Assembly: GCF_021233355.1 (NCBI RefSeq)
Contig: NZ_CP089507.1
Location: forward strand, 1 to 64,000
Length of the DNA stretch: 64,000 nt
Direction of reading: 5' to 3'
From: Luteimonas fraxinea
GTDB lineage: Bacteria > Pseudomonadota > Gammaproteobacteria > Xanthomonadales > Xanthomonadaceae
Shown: piece after piece, positions 40,082-49,361 of the stretch
How the letters are laid out: every line of letters starts with the position of its first letter
Numbering within the stretch: position 1 is the stretch's first letter
The notes under the pieces: generated by a model
The model's input: only the letters and a program-made list of their open reading frames with translations
Told to the model about the DNA's origin: nothing
The model's database searches: none
Translations under genes and position numbers: made by a program

Positions 40082-40408
40082 ATGGCCGATGCCATCCCCA
40101 CCCTGTCCGACGACGCCCGCACCCGCGTCGAAGCCGCCGCGTTCCGGCGCCTGCTCGCGCACCTCAACGACGCGCGCCCGGACGTGCAGAACATCGACCT
40201 GATGATCCTCGCCGGCTTCTGCCGCAACTGCCTGGCGGACTGGTATCGCGACGCGGCGAATGCCGAAGGCGCGGCGCTGGACAAGGACGCCGCTCGTGAA
40301 GCGGTGTACGGGATGCCGTTCGCGGCGTGGAAAGCGCAGCACCAGAAGGATGCGACGCCGCAGCAGCTGGCGGCGTTAGAGTCGGCGCAGAAGACGCACG
40401 CCGGCTGA
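40082..40408 (+). CDS. DUF1244 family protein
   Basis: The 108-residue protein contains [20 protein letters not shown] and [20 protein letters not shown], the signature of DUF1244, a small alpha-helical family of proteobacteria. The paired cysteines in FCRNC may bind metal. No function is established to my knowledge. The C-terminal part [19 protein letters not shown] is charged. A REP-like palindrome begins 16 bases after its stop. Confidence 0.85.
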   Translation: MADAIPTLSDDARTRVEAAAFRRLLAHLNDARPDVQNIDLMILAGFCRNCLADWYRDAANAEGAALDKDAAREAVYGMPFAAWKAQHQKDATPQQLAALESAQKTHAG

Positions 40409-40423
40409 TCTGACGCCCTCATA

Positions 40424-40508
40424 CCGTCATTCCGGCGAAAGCCGGAATCCAGCGACTTGGGGATTGCCGCTGAAAGGCACTGGATTCCGGCTTTCGCCGG
40501 AATGACGG
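40424..40508. repeat. REP-like inverted repeat element
   Basis: A perfect 29-base arm (40424-40452), beginning CCGTCATTCCGGCGAAAGCC, is repeated inverted at 40480-40508 with a 27-base middle. Such GTCATTCCGGCGAAAGCCGG elements are dispersed in xanthomonad genomes, usually mobilised by RAYT transposases. It lies between two genes and can form a long hairpin. Confidence 0.85.
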
Positions 40509-40573
40509 GTTCTGGGAGGGGCGAGCCCCTAACGCGCGCTCGGCCGGAATGGCCCGTACAAAATGACGGAAAC

Positions 40574-40600
40574 AAAAAGCCCGCCTCCCGGCGGGCTTTT
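40574..40600. terminator. Bidirectional rho-independent terminator
   Basis: AAAAGCCCGCC-TCCC-GGCGGGCTTTT is a perfect stem of 11 pairs with A- and T-runs on each side. It serves both the DUF1244 gene (plus) and htpX (minus), which converge here. Confidence 0.92.
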
Positions 40601-40623
40601 CGCCTGTCACATTGGCCGATGGA

Positions 40624-41529
40624 TCAAGCCACAATCCCCTGACGCACCGAATCGCGACTCGGCGGCGCATTACGCAGTGCGGAGATGCGCTCTTCCAGCG
40701 GCGGGTGGCTCATCATCAGCTTCTTCAAACCGCTGCCCACACCACCGCTGATGCCGAACGCGGCGATGGTCTTGGGCATCGTGCTCTGGCCGTAGGTCTG
40801 GGCCAGGCGCTCGAGCGCGGCGATCATCTTTTCGCGGCCGGCCAGTGCGGCGCCGCCCTCGTCTGCGCGGAACTCGCGGTAGCGCGAGAACCACATCGCG
40901 ATCATCGATGCGAACAGACCGAAGATCATGTCCAGCACGAACACGATAGCGAAGTACGCAATGCCGCCACCGCCGTTGTCGCGGCCACCGTTGAGGTAAC
41001 CGTCGATCGCGCGGCCGACCACGCGGGCCAGGAAGATCACGAAGGTGTTGAGCACGCCCTGCAGCAGGGTCATCGTCACCATGTCGCCGTTGGCGACGTG
41101 GGCGACTTCATGGCCCAGCACGGCTTCGGCTTCATCGCGCGTCATCGAACGCAGCAGGCCCGTCGACACCGCGACCAGTGCGTTGTTGCGGTTGGCACCG
41201 GTGGCGAAGGCGTTGATCTCGGGCGCGTCGTAGATCGCGACCTCGGGCATGCCGATGCCGGCCTGCTCGGCCTGGCGACGCACGGTGTTGACCAGCCAGC
41301 GCTCGGACTCGTCGCGCGGATCCTTGATGACGTAGGCACCGGTCGCGCGCTTGGCCGACCACTTGGAAATCGCCAGAGTGAAGAACGCGCCGCCGAACCC
41401 GAACAGGGCCGCGAACACGAACAGGCCACCATAGGTGGACGGGTTGATGCCGAAGATCGCCATGACGATGCTGACCAGCGCGAGCACGGCGAGGTTGGTG
41501 GCGATGAGTAGACCGAAACGCTTGAACAT
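40624..41529 (-). CDS. htpX: Membrane zinc metalloprotease HtpX
   Basis: HtpX is an inner-membrane M48 protease that degrades misfolded membrane proteins. This 301-residue copy has two N-terminal membrane spans (residues about 6-26 and 35-54), the zinc motif HEVAH (140-144) and a further glutamate in [11 protein letters not shown]. Two more hydrophobic segments lie near 155-215. The C-terminal [14 protein letters not shown] is typical. It is often under heat- or envelope-stress control; no such site is clear here. Confidence 0.95.
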   Translation of the reverse strand: MFKRFGLLIATNLAVLALVSIVMAIFGINPSTYGGLFVFAALFGFGGAFFTLAISKWSAKRATGAYVIKDPRDESERWLVNTVRRQAEQAGIGMPEVAIYDAPEINAFATGANRNNALVAVSTGLLRSMTRDEAEAVLGHEVAHVANGDMVTMTLLQGVLNTFVIFLARVVGRAIDGYLNGGRDNGGGGIAYFAIVFVLDMIFGLFASMIAMWFSRYREFRADEGGAALAGREKMIAALERLAQTYGQSTMPKTIAAFGISGGVGSGLKKLMMSHPPLEERISALRNAPPSRDSVRQGIVA

Positions 41530-41649
41530 TGGGTACCTTGAGTCCGGATGACGCCTGCGTCAGGCGGAAGAAAACAACGTGAGGCGACAATCTGCGTGCA
41601 GCGACGCGCGATTTCAATTCGGCATCGTGCAAGGCACAGTGGCGACCCC

Positions 41650-42585
41650 ATGACAGTTCATGTGCCAGACAGTTTGACGCGCGCACGGGACGCGTCCGCA
41701 TATCGCGGGCGTTACGCGCCCTCGCCCACAGGTCCATTGCATGCCGGCTCGCTGCTCGCCGCGCTCGGCAGTTGGGTCATGGCGCGACAGGCGCATGGCG
41801 ACTGGGCGATCCGCATTGAAGACGTCGACCGTTTGCGCGAAGTCGCGGGCGCGGCGCAGGGGCAGCTGGCGACCTTGCAGGCGTTCGGCCTGCAGCACGA
41901 TGGACCGGTGCTCGTGCAGAGCACGCGCGATGCGCGTTACGCCGCGGTCATCGACGATCTGCTCGCGCGAGGCCATGCCTTTGTCTGTCATTGCAGCCGC
42001 GCCGATCTCGCGGCAACAAACGGGCGTCATCTCGGCGTGTGTCGCGCGGGCGGCACGCGCATCGATCCTGCGATCCGTCTGCTTGTTGAACCGGGGACGA
42101 CGGTCGAATTCGTCGATGCGATCCGCGGACCCCAGACGCAGCGCGTCGATGTCGAGGTCGGCGATTTCGTGTTGCGGCGCGCCGATGGCTTCTGGGCGTA
42201 TCAGCTGGCGGTCGTCGTCGACGATGGCGACCAGGGCATCACCGACGTCGTGCGCGGCGCCGACCTGCTCGACTCCACCGCGCGGCAGATCCTGCTGCAA
42301 CGCATGCTCGGGTTTCCGACGCCGCGTTACGCGCATCTGCCGCTGCTGCTGGATGTCGACGGCCGCAAGCTGTCGAAGTCGGCACACGCGGTGCCGGTCG
42401 ACGCATGCGATCCGATGCCGGCGCTGCACGCCGTATGGCACGCGCTGGGACAGTCGAAGATCGACGCGGACGCGCCTTCGATGTTTCTCGAACGCGCGAT
42501 CCAGGACTTCGAGATCGCGCGCGTGCCGACGCACGACATCGCGATTGCTGCATCGCACAACACCGCTGTCACCCGCGGTGCATAG
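41650..42585 (+). CDS. gluQRS: Glutamyl-Q tRNA(Asp) synthetase
   Basis: GluQRS adds glutamate to queuosine at position 34 of tRNA-Asp. The 311-residue protein has the class I catalytic domain of GluRS without the anticodon-binding domain. The HIGH-like motif is PSPTGPLHAGSL (about 25-36), followed by WAIRIEDVDR. Zinc-site cysteines are in FVCHCSR. The KMSKS-like motif is RKLSKSAHA. ATG 41650 is chosen upstream of the conserved YRGRYAPSPTG block. The gene is divergent from htpX. Confidence 0.93.
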   Translation: MTVHVPDSLTRARDASAYRGRYAPSPTGPLHAGSLLAALGSWVMARQAHGDWAIRIEDVDRLREVAGAAQGQLATLQAFGLQHDGPVLVQSTRDARYAAVIDDLLARGHAFVCHCSRADLAATNGRHLGVCRAGGTRIDPAIRLLVEPGTTVEFVDAIRGPQTQRVDVEVGDFVLRRADGFWAYQLAVVVDDGDQGITDVVRGADLLDSTARQILLQRMLGFPTPRYAHLPLLLDVDGRKLSKSAHAVPVDACDPMPALHAVWHALGQSKIDADAPSMFLERAIQDFEIARVPTHDIAIAASHNTAVTRGA

Positions 42586-42637
42586 ACTGCAAAACCCCGC
42601 TGTCGAACCGGCAGCGCACCCCACAGACGAGGACGGC

Positions 42638-43378
42638 ATGAGCGGACGCGTGGCACTGGTGACCGGCGGCACAGGCGGTATCGGAACGGCAATCGTGAAG
42701 CGACTGGCCGACAACGGCTATCGCGTCGCGACCAATTACCGCAACGCCGAAAAGGCGCAGGCCTGGCAGGCGCAGATGCGCGATGCAGGTTACGAGATCG
42801 CGATCGCCTCTGGCGACGTGTCCGATCACGAAGAAGCGGAGAAGATGGTGCGCGAGGTCGAAGCGCAGCTCGGCCCGATCGACATCCTGATCAACAACGC
42901 CGGCATCACCCGCGACGGCACGTTCCACAAGATGCACGCGCTGCAGTGGCAGGACGTCATCAACACGAATCTCAATTCGGTCTACAACGTGACGCGCCCG
43001 GTGATCGAGGGCATGCGCGATCGCAAGTGGGGCCGGATCATCCAGATCAGTTCGATCAACGGCCTCAAGGGCCAGTACGGCCAGGCGAACTACGCCGCGG
43101 CCAAGGCCGGTATGCACGGCTTCACGATTTCGCTGGCCCGTGAGAACGCCAAGCTCGGCATCACCGTCAACACGGTCTCGCCCGGCTACGTCGCCACCGA
43201 CATGGTGATGGCGGTGCCCGAAGAAGTGCGCGCGAAGATCGCTGCCGACATTCCGACCGGTCGCCTCGGCCGTCCGGAAGAAATCGCGTATGCGGTGAAC
43301 TTCCTGGTCGCCGACGAAGCCGCGTGGATCACCGGCTCGAACCTCGACATCAACGGCGGCCACCACATGGGTTGGTGA
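42638..43378 (+). CDS. phaB: Acetoacetyl-CoA reductase PhaB
   Basis: PhaB reduces acetoacetyl-CoA to 3-hydroxybutyryl-CoA with NADPH for polyhydroxybutyrate. The 246-residue SDR has TGGTGGIG (9-16), NNAGITRDG (about 87-95), the catalytic serine in IIQISSINGLKGQYGQ, YAAAKAG (Y151, K155 region), and VSPGYVATDM. The end is WITGSNLDINGGHHMGW, typical for PhaB. It lies upstream of phaR and a second SDR, forming a PHA cluster without a visible synthase in this window. Confidence 0.9.
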   Translation: MSGRVALVTGGTGGIGTAIVKRLADNGYRVATNYRNAEKAQAWQAQMRDAGYEIAIASGDVSDHEEAEKMVREVEAQLGPIDILINNAGITRDGTFHKMHALQWQDVINTNLNSVYNVTRPVIEGMRDRKWGRIIQISSINGLKGQYGQANYAAAKAGMHGFTISLARENAKLGITVNTVSPGYVATDMVMAVPEEVRAKIAADIPTGRLGRPEEIAYAVNFLVADEAAWITGSNLDINGGHHMGW

Positions 43379-43535
43379 CGCGCGCCGCGCATCGCGCGCG
43401 GACCGCCCGCACCATACGTGCGCGGACGGTTCGCGGCGCGACGCGGGGCCGCCCCGTTCAGCCCATTCGTCCAGTTGCGCCCCCCAATCCGCTGCGCCAT
43501 GCTGCGCAGCATCAAAGGATCAGAGTGTTGGCTTC

Positions 43536-44027
43536 ATGAGCAGTGCCGTGCGCATCATCAAGAAGTACCCGAACCGTCGCCTCTACGATACGGAAATCTC
43601 CAGCTACATCACCATCGAAGACGTCCGCCAGCTGATCGTCGACGGTGAGGATTTCGAAGTCCGCGACGCCAAGAGCGGCAACGACATCACCCGCTCGGTG
43701 CTGCTGCAGATCATTTCCGAGCACGAGTCCGACGGCGAGCCGGTGCTCTCGACCCAGCTGCTGAGCCAGATCATCCGGTTCTACGGCGACTCGATGCAGG
43801 GCTTCATGGGCAACTACCTCGAGCGCTCCATGCAGACCTTCCTCGACCAGCAGCAGCAGTTCCGCCAGCAGATGGGCGGCCTGCTCGGCCAGACGCCTTG
43901 GACGATGATGAACCAGCTGACCGAGCGCAATCTCGACCTGTGGAAGGAATTCCAGAAGACGATGGTCGGCGCCGCGGCGCCGAGCGCCAAGCCTGCCGAT
44001 CGCGATCCGCCCAAGCGCGGCCGCTGA
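43536..44027 (+). CDS. phaR: Polyhydroxyalkanoate synthesis repressor PhaR
   Basis: PhaR binds DNA and PHA granules and represses phasin and PHA genes until granules form. The 163-residue protein begins RIIKKYPNRRLYDTEISSYI (PHB_acc_N domain) and has LLQIISEHESDGEPVLSTQLL and SQIIRFYGDSMQGFMGNYLE (PHB_acc domain). The C-terminus is proline- and lysine-rich. It sits between two PhaB-type reductase genes reading in the same direction, consistent with local regulation. Confidence 0.92.
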   Translation: MSSAVRIIKKYPNRRLYDTEISSYITIEDVRQLIVDGEDFEVRDAKSGNDITRSVLLQIISEHESDGEPVLSTQLLSQIIRFYGDSMQGFMGNYLERSMQTFLDQQQQFRQQMGGLLGQTPWTMMNQLTERNLDLWKEFQKTMVGAAAPSAKPADRDPPKRGR

Positions 44028-44094
44028 TCCTTCCGCATTACCGACACGGCGCGGACTCCGCGCCGTTGTCGTGTCCGCTTCCGGAAATTCGATC

Positions 44095-44841
44095 ATGACC
44101 CAGACACCACGCGTCGCCATCGTCACCGGTGGCCTCGGCGGCATCGGCCGCGCCATCTGCAGGCAACTCGCGCAGCGCGGCGTGCACGTCGTCGCCGCCG
44201 ACCTGCCGGCCGACGCTGCGCGTCTCGACGCATTCGCGGCTGACATGGACGGCCTGCCGGTGACCACGCTCGCGGTCGATGTCGGCGACGCCGACGCCTG
44301 CGCCGCAGCGATCGCCGATGTCGAAGCCCGCCACGGACGCCTCGACATCCTCGTCAACGCCGCCGGTATCACCCGCGACGCGACGCTGCGCAAGATGGAC
44401 ACCGTGCAGTGGGACGACGTGCTGCGCATCAATCTCGACAGCGCCTTCCACCTGTGCCGCGCCGCGGTCGAGGGCATGGTCGCGCGCGGCTTCGGCCGCA
44501 TCGTCAACATCAGTTCGGTCAGCGGCCAGACCGGCAACTTCGGGCAGACCAATTACGCCGCGGCCAAAGCCGGCCTGCACGGGTTCACGATGTCGCTGGC
44601 CCGCGAAGTCGCGGCCAAGGGCATCACCGTCAACAGCCTGTCGCCCGGTTACGTCGAAACGCCGATGACCTCGAAGATGCCGCCCGAGGTGCTTGCCCGC
44701 ACCGTCGCCAGCGTCCCGGTCGGCCGCGTGGGACAGCCCGACGACATCGCGCGCGCAGTCGCGTTCCTCGTGGCCGATGATGCCGGTTACATCACCGGCA
44801 TCAACCTGCCGGTCAACGGTGGTTTGTTGATGGGGTTCTGA
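44095..44841 (+). CDS. Second PhaB-type acetoacetyl-CoA reductase
   Basis: This 248-residue SDR is a paralogue of the protein at 42638. It shares TGGLGGIG (9-16), VNAAGITRDATLRKMD (about 88-103), ISSVSGQTGNFGQTNYAAAK (about 141-160) and SLSPGYVETPM. The end is GINLPVNGGLLMGF. It is likely another (R)-specific acetoacetyl-CoA reductase or a 3-oxoacyl reductase (FabG-like). The first copy has NN at the NAG-box position where this one has VNA. ATG 44095 was chosen over the earlier ATG 44071 because similarity starts there. Confidence 0.85.
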   Translation: MTQTPRVAIVTGGLGGIGRAICRQLAQRGVHVVAADLPADAARLDAFAADMDGLPVTTLAVDVGDADACAAAIADVEARHGRLDILVNAAGITRDATLRKMDTVQWDDVLRINLDSAFHLCRAAVEGMVARGFGRIVNISSVSGQTGNFGQTNYAAAKAGLHGFTMSLAREVAAKGITVNSLSPGYVETPMTSKMPPEVLARTVASVPVGRVGQPDDIARAVAFLVADDAGYITGINLPVNGGLLMGF

Positions 44842-44861
44842 GAGACCGCGCGGCGCAAGAT

Positions 44862-45293
44862 CTAGAACGCGCGTTCGAGCACGTCGGGATCGTAGGGTCG
44901 GCAATCTCCCTCGAAATTGCCTGGTGAACCCGAGAAATAGAGTACGCCGTTGATGCGGTCGATCTCGATGCGCGCCGACGCCATCATGTTGAAACGCAGC
45001 TTGGCAGTGATCTGCTCTTCGGCGATCACGAGATCCTGCAGCGGAATCCACCCGTCGACGCTGTTCCGGGTCGGCGCGGAGAGCGCTTCGGGCAGTTGCA
45101 CGGTGCCTTGCCCACCGTCGAGCTTCAGCCGCACGCGTCCGTCGCCGGAACGCCCGACCGTCCCGCCCGATTTCCACCACTCGCCCTCGCACACGAGATT
45201 GAGGGCCGACGACGCACCTGCCGTTGTATCGGATGGCTGCGCGATTGCAGCGCAGATTCCAAGCGTCATGGCTGCCAGCAGATAACGTCGCAT
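44862..45293 (-). CDS. Secreted protein of unknown function
   Basis: The 143-residue protein has an N-terminal signal (RRYLLAAMTLGICAAIAQPS), cleaved probably near residue 18-25. The mature part contains LVCEGEWWKSGGTVGRSGDG and ARIEIDRINGVLYFSG, a small beta-rich domain with two cysteines (residues about 35 and 131) that could form a disulphide. I do not recognise the family. It is convergent with the second reductase gene and 30 bases downstream of the M48 peptidase gene, with which it may be cotranscribed. Confidence 0.7.
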   Translation of the reverse strand: MRRYLLAAMTLGICAAIAQPSDTTAGASSALNLVCEGEWWKSGGTVGRSGDGRVRLKLDGGQGTVQLPEALSAPTRNSVDGWIPLQDLVIAEEQITAKLRFNMMASARIEIDRINGVLYFSGSPGNFEGDCRPYDPDVLERAF

Positions 45294-45323
45294 CAGGCCG
45301 TCCTTGTTGGAACTTGCGTGGAA

Positions 45324-46250
45324 TCAGCGAAGCGCGGTTGCCGTCTCGCCCTGCGCGTCTTCGCAGAACTTTGCGCGGTACTCCAGGGCCTTGGGCATCA
45401 GCGCTTCCAGCGTCTGGATGCGGGTGCCGGGATTGGGATGCGTGGACGAGAACTCCGGCGGCGCCTGGCCACCACTCGCCTCGGACATGCGCTGCCACAG
45501 CGGCACGGCCTCGCGGGGATCGAAACATGCGGCGGCGGCGAGCATCAGGCCGACGTTGTCGGCTTCGGTCTCGTGCTTGCGCGCGTACGGCAGCAGATAG
45601 CCGTAGCCCATCGCGGCCATGACCATCTTTTGCTGCTGCGGGTCCATGCCGCTCATCGCGCCGGCCATCTGACCGACCTGGGTCAGCTTCTGCTGCGCCA
45701 TGCGCTGCGCGCCGTGGCGCAGCAGCGCGTGGGCGATTTCGTGGCCCATGACCACGGCCAGCGCATCGGCGTTCTTCGCCACCGGAATCAGACCGGTATA
45801 GACCGCCATCTTGCCGCCCGGCAGGCAGAACGCATTGGCCTGGTCGGACTCCAGCACGTTGACCTCCCACTCGAAGGTCTCCGAGAACCGGGTCGGTTCC
45901 AGCCCGTGTTCGCGTGCGAGTTCGGCCTCGACCACGTCGACCTTGGCGATCAGGCGTTCGGCGATCAGGCGGACTTCTTTCGAGATCTCGCTGTCGGGAT
46001 CGACCGGGCGTTCCTGGCCGAGGATTTCCTGGTACGCCTCCAGACCCAGCGCCTTCTCCTGCTTCACGTCGAGCGACCGGTCGATCAGCACGTTCTCGCC
46101 CGTCACCGGGTCGACGCTCTGGTTGGAGAAGTAGTAGTAGGCGCCGTATCCCGCGAACAGCAGCAGGACGATGAAGCGCATGCCGAAGCGACGCCGCGGC
46201 GCGCGGCCGGGCTGACGACGGTTACCGCCGCCGAAAGGATCCTGTCTCAT
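45324..46250 (-). CDS. M48-family zinc peptidase
   Basis: The 308-residue protein has a cytoplasmic arginine-rich start (GNRRQPGRAPRRRFGM), one membrane span (RFIVLLLFAGYGAYYYF, about 25-41), and a periplasmic M48 domain with MGHEIAHALLRHG (about 168-180) and the third ligand in KHETEADNVG. This makes it a YcaL/LoiP/Oma1-like quality-control metalloprotease of the cell envelope. The extended region with VDPVTGENVLIDRS precedes the catalytic part. Substrate not evident. Confidence 0.87.
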   Translation of the reverse strand: MRQDPFGGGNRRQPGRAPRRRFGMRFIVLLLFAGYGAYYYFSNQSVDPVTGENVLIDRSLDVKQEKALGLEAYQEILGQERPVDPDSEISKEVRLIAERLIAKVDVVEAELAREHGLEPTRFSETFEWEVNVLESDQANAFCLPGGKMAVYTGLIPVAKNADALAVVMGHEIAHALLRHGAQRMAQQKLTQVGQMAGAMSGMDPQQQKMVMAAMGYGYLLPYARKHETEADNVGLMLAAAACFDPREAVPLWQRMSEASGGQAPPEFSSTHPNPGTRIQTLEALMPKALEYRAKFCEDAQGETATALR

Positions 46251-46284
46251 CTCGTCTCCCCTGACCGGTCGCCCGGCACTGTCG

Positions 46285-48129
46285 TCAAAGTTCGCGCACT
46301 ACGCGGAAGCCGAGTCTGGCATTAGTCGTGTCAACCTGCGCGAGTGCCCGCCAGCTGGTGCGGGTCTGCGCCGGTGAACTCGCCCAGGAGCCGCCCCGGA
46401 TCACCTGGTCGCGGCAGCCGGGATTGACCCAGGCCGAGCCGTCGCCCGGCGCGCGCCGGTAGGTCGCGTGCCAGCAGTCGGCCATCCACTCGCTGACGTT
46501 GCCGGCCAGGTCGTGCACGCCCCAGGTGTTGGGTTCGAAGCTGCCGACCGGCGCCGGGCCCCAGTAGCCGTCTTCGTACTCGGGGAAGGCGTTGCCCCAG
46601 GCGCGTCCGCCCGGCGAGCGGTCCAGCGCGCCGGTCATGTTGCCGGCGCCGTCGGGCGGCGTGCCCTCGCCCCAGGGATAGCGTTCGGCTGTGCCGTTGC
46701 GATACGCGTATTCGAACTCGGCCTCGCTCGGCAGCCGGTAGCGACGGCCGCTCTGCGTCGACAGCCAGTCGACGTAGGCCTGCGCGTCCTTGGCGCTGAC
46801 ATGCAGCACCGGCATCGTGTCGCCGGCCGGACGGCCGACGTAATCGGAGCGCCAGTCGACGTTGCTGCGACGGAGAAAATTGCCGGTGCGCTCGTCGTAG
46901 GCGAGCGAGAAGCCGCGTCGCACCGCGCGCGACTGGAAGCCCGTGGCATCGACGAAGCGCCGGAACTCGCCGACGGACACTTCGCGCACACCCATCGCGA
47001 AGCCGCGTTCGAAACGGATCGCGTGCCGCGGCGATTCGTTGTCCTCGGCATCGCGGTCGCCGGGCAGCGCACCCATCATGAAACCGCCGTGCGGCAGCAC
47101 CACGACCTGCGGCCCGCGTGCGCCGCCTTCCAGCGCGTCGGTGAACACCTGGCCGGGACGGAAGTCGCCGTAATGCACGGTGCGGTCGATGCGTTCGCGC
47201 AGGTCGTTGACCACCGGATCGCCCGGCTCGGCGATGCCGATGATCTGCGCCAGCCGTTCGCGTGCGACCACGACGCCGTTGATGCCCGGCAAGGCGTCCA
47301 CGCCTTCGTCGCGCAACCTGCGGATGTGCGCCTCGCGCATACGCTGCAAACGTTGCTCGGCATCGCCGACGGTCGGAAAGCCCGGGCGGATCGTCGTCGC
47401 ATGCGCCAGCCAGCGCGACGCGCCGCTGTAGTTGGCTTCGTCGGCCGCCAGTTCGGCGCGGCGGATCATCGCGCTTTCGACCGCGGCCATGCCCTGCAAC
47501 GCACGCGGCTGGCCCGGACGCAGCGCCGCGGCCTCGCGGAACAGCGCCAGCGCACCGCCGCCCGCCTCGCCCAGCTCGCCGGCCTGCAACGCACGTTCGG
47601 CCGCGCGGTTGAGTTCCCACAGCCGGTCGCTGTCGTCGACGCGTTCGAGATAGCGCACCACCGCCTCGTCGCCGGCCGCGAGATAGCGCGCAACCGCGGC
47701 GAAATCGTGCGCGGCGCGCATGCCGGCGATCGAGTCGAGTTCGTCGGCCTCCACCAGCGCCTGCGTGCCGAGGGCCAGCAGGCGCGACTGCGCGCGTTGC
47801 AGGCGAGTCCGTGCGGCCCGTTCGCTGCCGGGTAGCCGCGACAGGGCGAGATACAGCGGAATCGCCGAGGTCGGCGTCGCATAGAGATCGTCGGCGGCCA
47901 GCGCGGTGCGCGCCTGTTCCAGCGCCTCGGCCTCGCCGTCTTCGGCGATGACCACCGGCGGCGGCGTCCAGTTGAGCTCCGGCACCACCGCGTCGTCGCC
48001 GGTGATGGTCACGCTGCCGTCTCCGGACGCCGCGTCGGTGTCGGCATCGCCTTTGCAGCCCGCCAGCACGAGCACGCCCAACAGGCCGACGACGAAGATA
48101 CTGCGCAAACCGGGCTCCCTGGACCGCAT
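46285..48129 (-). CDS. Lipoprotein with FGE-sulfatase (SUMF1-like) domain
   Basis: The 614-residue protein starts with a lipoprotein signal (FVVGLLGVLVLAGCKGD; lipobox LAGC, cysteine near 25). Residues about 60-330 are helical and repeat-like (TPR-like alanine-rich segments). The C-terminal 250 residues are a formylglycine-generating-enzyme fold: GGFMMGALPGDRDAEDNESP, the FRRFVDATGFQ segment, RLPSEAEFEYAYRNG, DLAGNVSEWMADCW and GGSWASSP. The fold is also used by non-catalytic proteins such as PvdO and EgtB. I see one cysteine near the usual active-site region (NPGCRDQ) but not the usual pair, so enzyme activity is doubtful. Start ATG 48129. Confidence 0.8.
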   Translation of the reverse strand: MRSREPGLRSIFVVGLLGVLVLAGCKGDADTDAASGDGSVTITGDDAVVPELNWTPPPVVIAEDGEAEALEQARTALAADDLYATPTSAIPLYLALSRLPGSERAARTRLQRAQSRLLALGTQALVEADELDSIAGMRAAHDFAAVARYLAAGDEAVVRYLERVDDSDRLWELNRAAERALQAGELGEAGGGALALFREAAALRPGQPRALQGMAAVESAMIRRAELAADEANYSGASRWLAHATTIRPGFPTVGDAEQRLQRMREAHIRRLRDEGVDALPGINGVVVARERLAQIIGIAEPGDPVVNDLRERIDRTVHYGDFRPGQVFTDALEGGARGPQVVVLPHGGFMMGALPGDRDAEDNESPRHAIRFERGFAMGVREVSVGEFRRFVDATGFQSRAVRRGFSLAYDERTGNFLRRSNVDWRSDYVGRPAGDTMPVLHVSAKDAQAYVDWLSTQSGRRYRLPSEAEFEYAYRNGTAERYPWGEGTPPDGAGNMTGALDRSPGGRAWGNAFPEYEDGYWGPAPVGSFEPNTWGVHDLAGNVSEWMADCWHATYRRAPGDGSAWVNPGCRDQVIRGGSWASSPAQTRTSWRALAQVDTTNARLGFRVVREL

Positions 48130-48217
48130 CGCGTCAGATTAATCCATCACGGCCGTGGCGGCGATGCGACAGCGCCGGCGATTGCCGCCATCGGCCCGCA
48201 CCGCTAGGCTTTCGCGC

Positions 48218-49345
48218 ATGTCATCTCCCAACTTTGCCTGGATCGACGATCCGGCGATCCTGCGGGCCCGCCTGCCCGACGCCCCGACCCGCATCGGTCT
48301 GGATACCGAGTTCATCCGCGAACGCACGTTCTGGCCCCAGCTCGCGCTGGTACAGATCGCGTTCGAGGGCGCAGACGGCATCGAAGTGCTGCTGGTCGAT
48401 CCGCTGGCGCCGGGCATTGCCGAAGCGCTGCGTCCGCTGCTGGCCGATGCGTCGATCCTCAAGATCATGCACAGCGCCAGCGAGGACCTCGTCGCATTCG
48501 GTCACGCCTGCGGCGCGGTGCCGGCGCCGCTGTTCGATACCCAGATCGCCGCCGCGCTGTCGGGCACGGGCGCGGGCATGGGCTACCAGCGTCTGGTGCA
48601 GGAAACGCTGGGCGTCGCGCTGGCCAAGGGCGAGACGCGTTCGGACTGGCTGCGGCGTCCGCTGTCGGCGACCCAGCTCGAATACGCGGTCGACGATGTC
48701 GCGCATCTGTTCGCGCTGCACGACGTGCTCGCCAGCAAGCTCGACGCGCTGGATCGCGCGGACTGGCTGGTCGAGGACTGCGCCAGGCTCGTCGCCACCG
48801 CCGGCAACATGGAAGGCGATCGCTGGCCACAGCTCGGCGGCCGCGCCGGTCTGTTCCTCGATGCCGATGCGCAACGCAGGCTCGCCCGCCTGCTGCGCTG
48901 GCGCGAAACCTATGCGCGCGCCACCGACCGACCGCGCAGCTGGATTCTCGACAACGAACTCGCCACCCTGCTCGCCCGCGATCCGCCTGCGGACACGTCG
49001 GCGCTGCAGCAGCGGCTGGATGCGCACCCCAAGGCGCCGCGCAAGCTGACCAGCGTGATCTGGCAGGCGCTGACGACCGAGCTGCCGGACGAATCCGAGA
49101 TGCCGCTGTCGCGCGGCGAGGAACCCGACCGCAAGCAGCTCAAGCGTCTGCAACAGGCGGTCGCCGAACGCAGCGCCGAGATCGGACTGCCTGACGGCGT
49201 GCTGGCCTCGCGCAAGTGGCTCGAAGCGCTGGTCGAAGGTGCCGACTGGCCGGGCGCGTTGTCGGGCTGGCGTCGTGGTCAGCTGGAACCGTCGCTGGCA
49301 CCGTTGCTCGACAGGGCTGGCGAGCCCGCAGCGGGGACCGTATAA
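48218..49345 (+). CDS. rnd: Ribonuclease D
   Basis: RNase D trims the 3' ends of tRNA precursors. The 375-residue protein has the DEDDy exonuclease motifs: GLDTEFIRE (D29, E31 region), HSASEDLVAFGH with the second aspartate, and YAVDDVAHLF with the tyrosine-aspartate motif. HRDC domains follow (about 205-370, RDPPADTSALQQRLD and ASRKWLEALVEG). It stands directly upstream of a tRNA-Ala gene, though this is common chance placement. ATG 48218 begins the conserved block. Confidence 0.92.
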   Translation: MSSPNFAWIDDPAILRARLPDAPTRIGLDTEFIRERTFWPQLALVQIAFEGADGIEVLLVDPLAPGIAEALRPLLADASILKIMHSASEDLVAFGHACGAVPAPLFDTQIAAALSGTGAGMGYQRLVQETLGVALAKGETRSDWLRRPLSATQLEYAVDDVAHLFALHDVLASKLDALDRADWLVEDCARLVATAGNMEGDRWPQLGGRAGLFLDADAQRRLARLLRWRETYARATDRPRSWILDNELATLLARDPPADTSALQQRLDAHPKAPRKLTSVIWQALTTELPDESEMPLSRGEEPDRKQLKRLQQAVAERSAEIGLPDGVLASRKWLEALVEGADWPGALSGWRRGQLEPSLAPLLDRAGEPAAGTV

Positions 49346-49361
49346 TCGCCACGCATCATGT

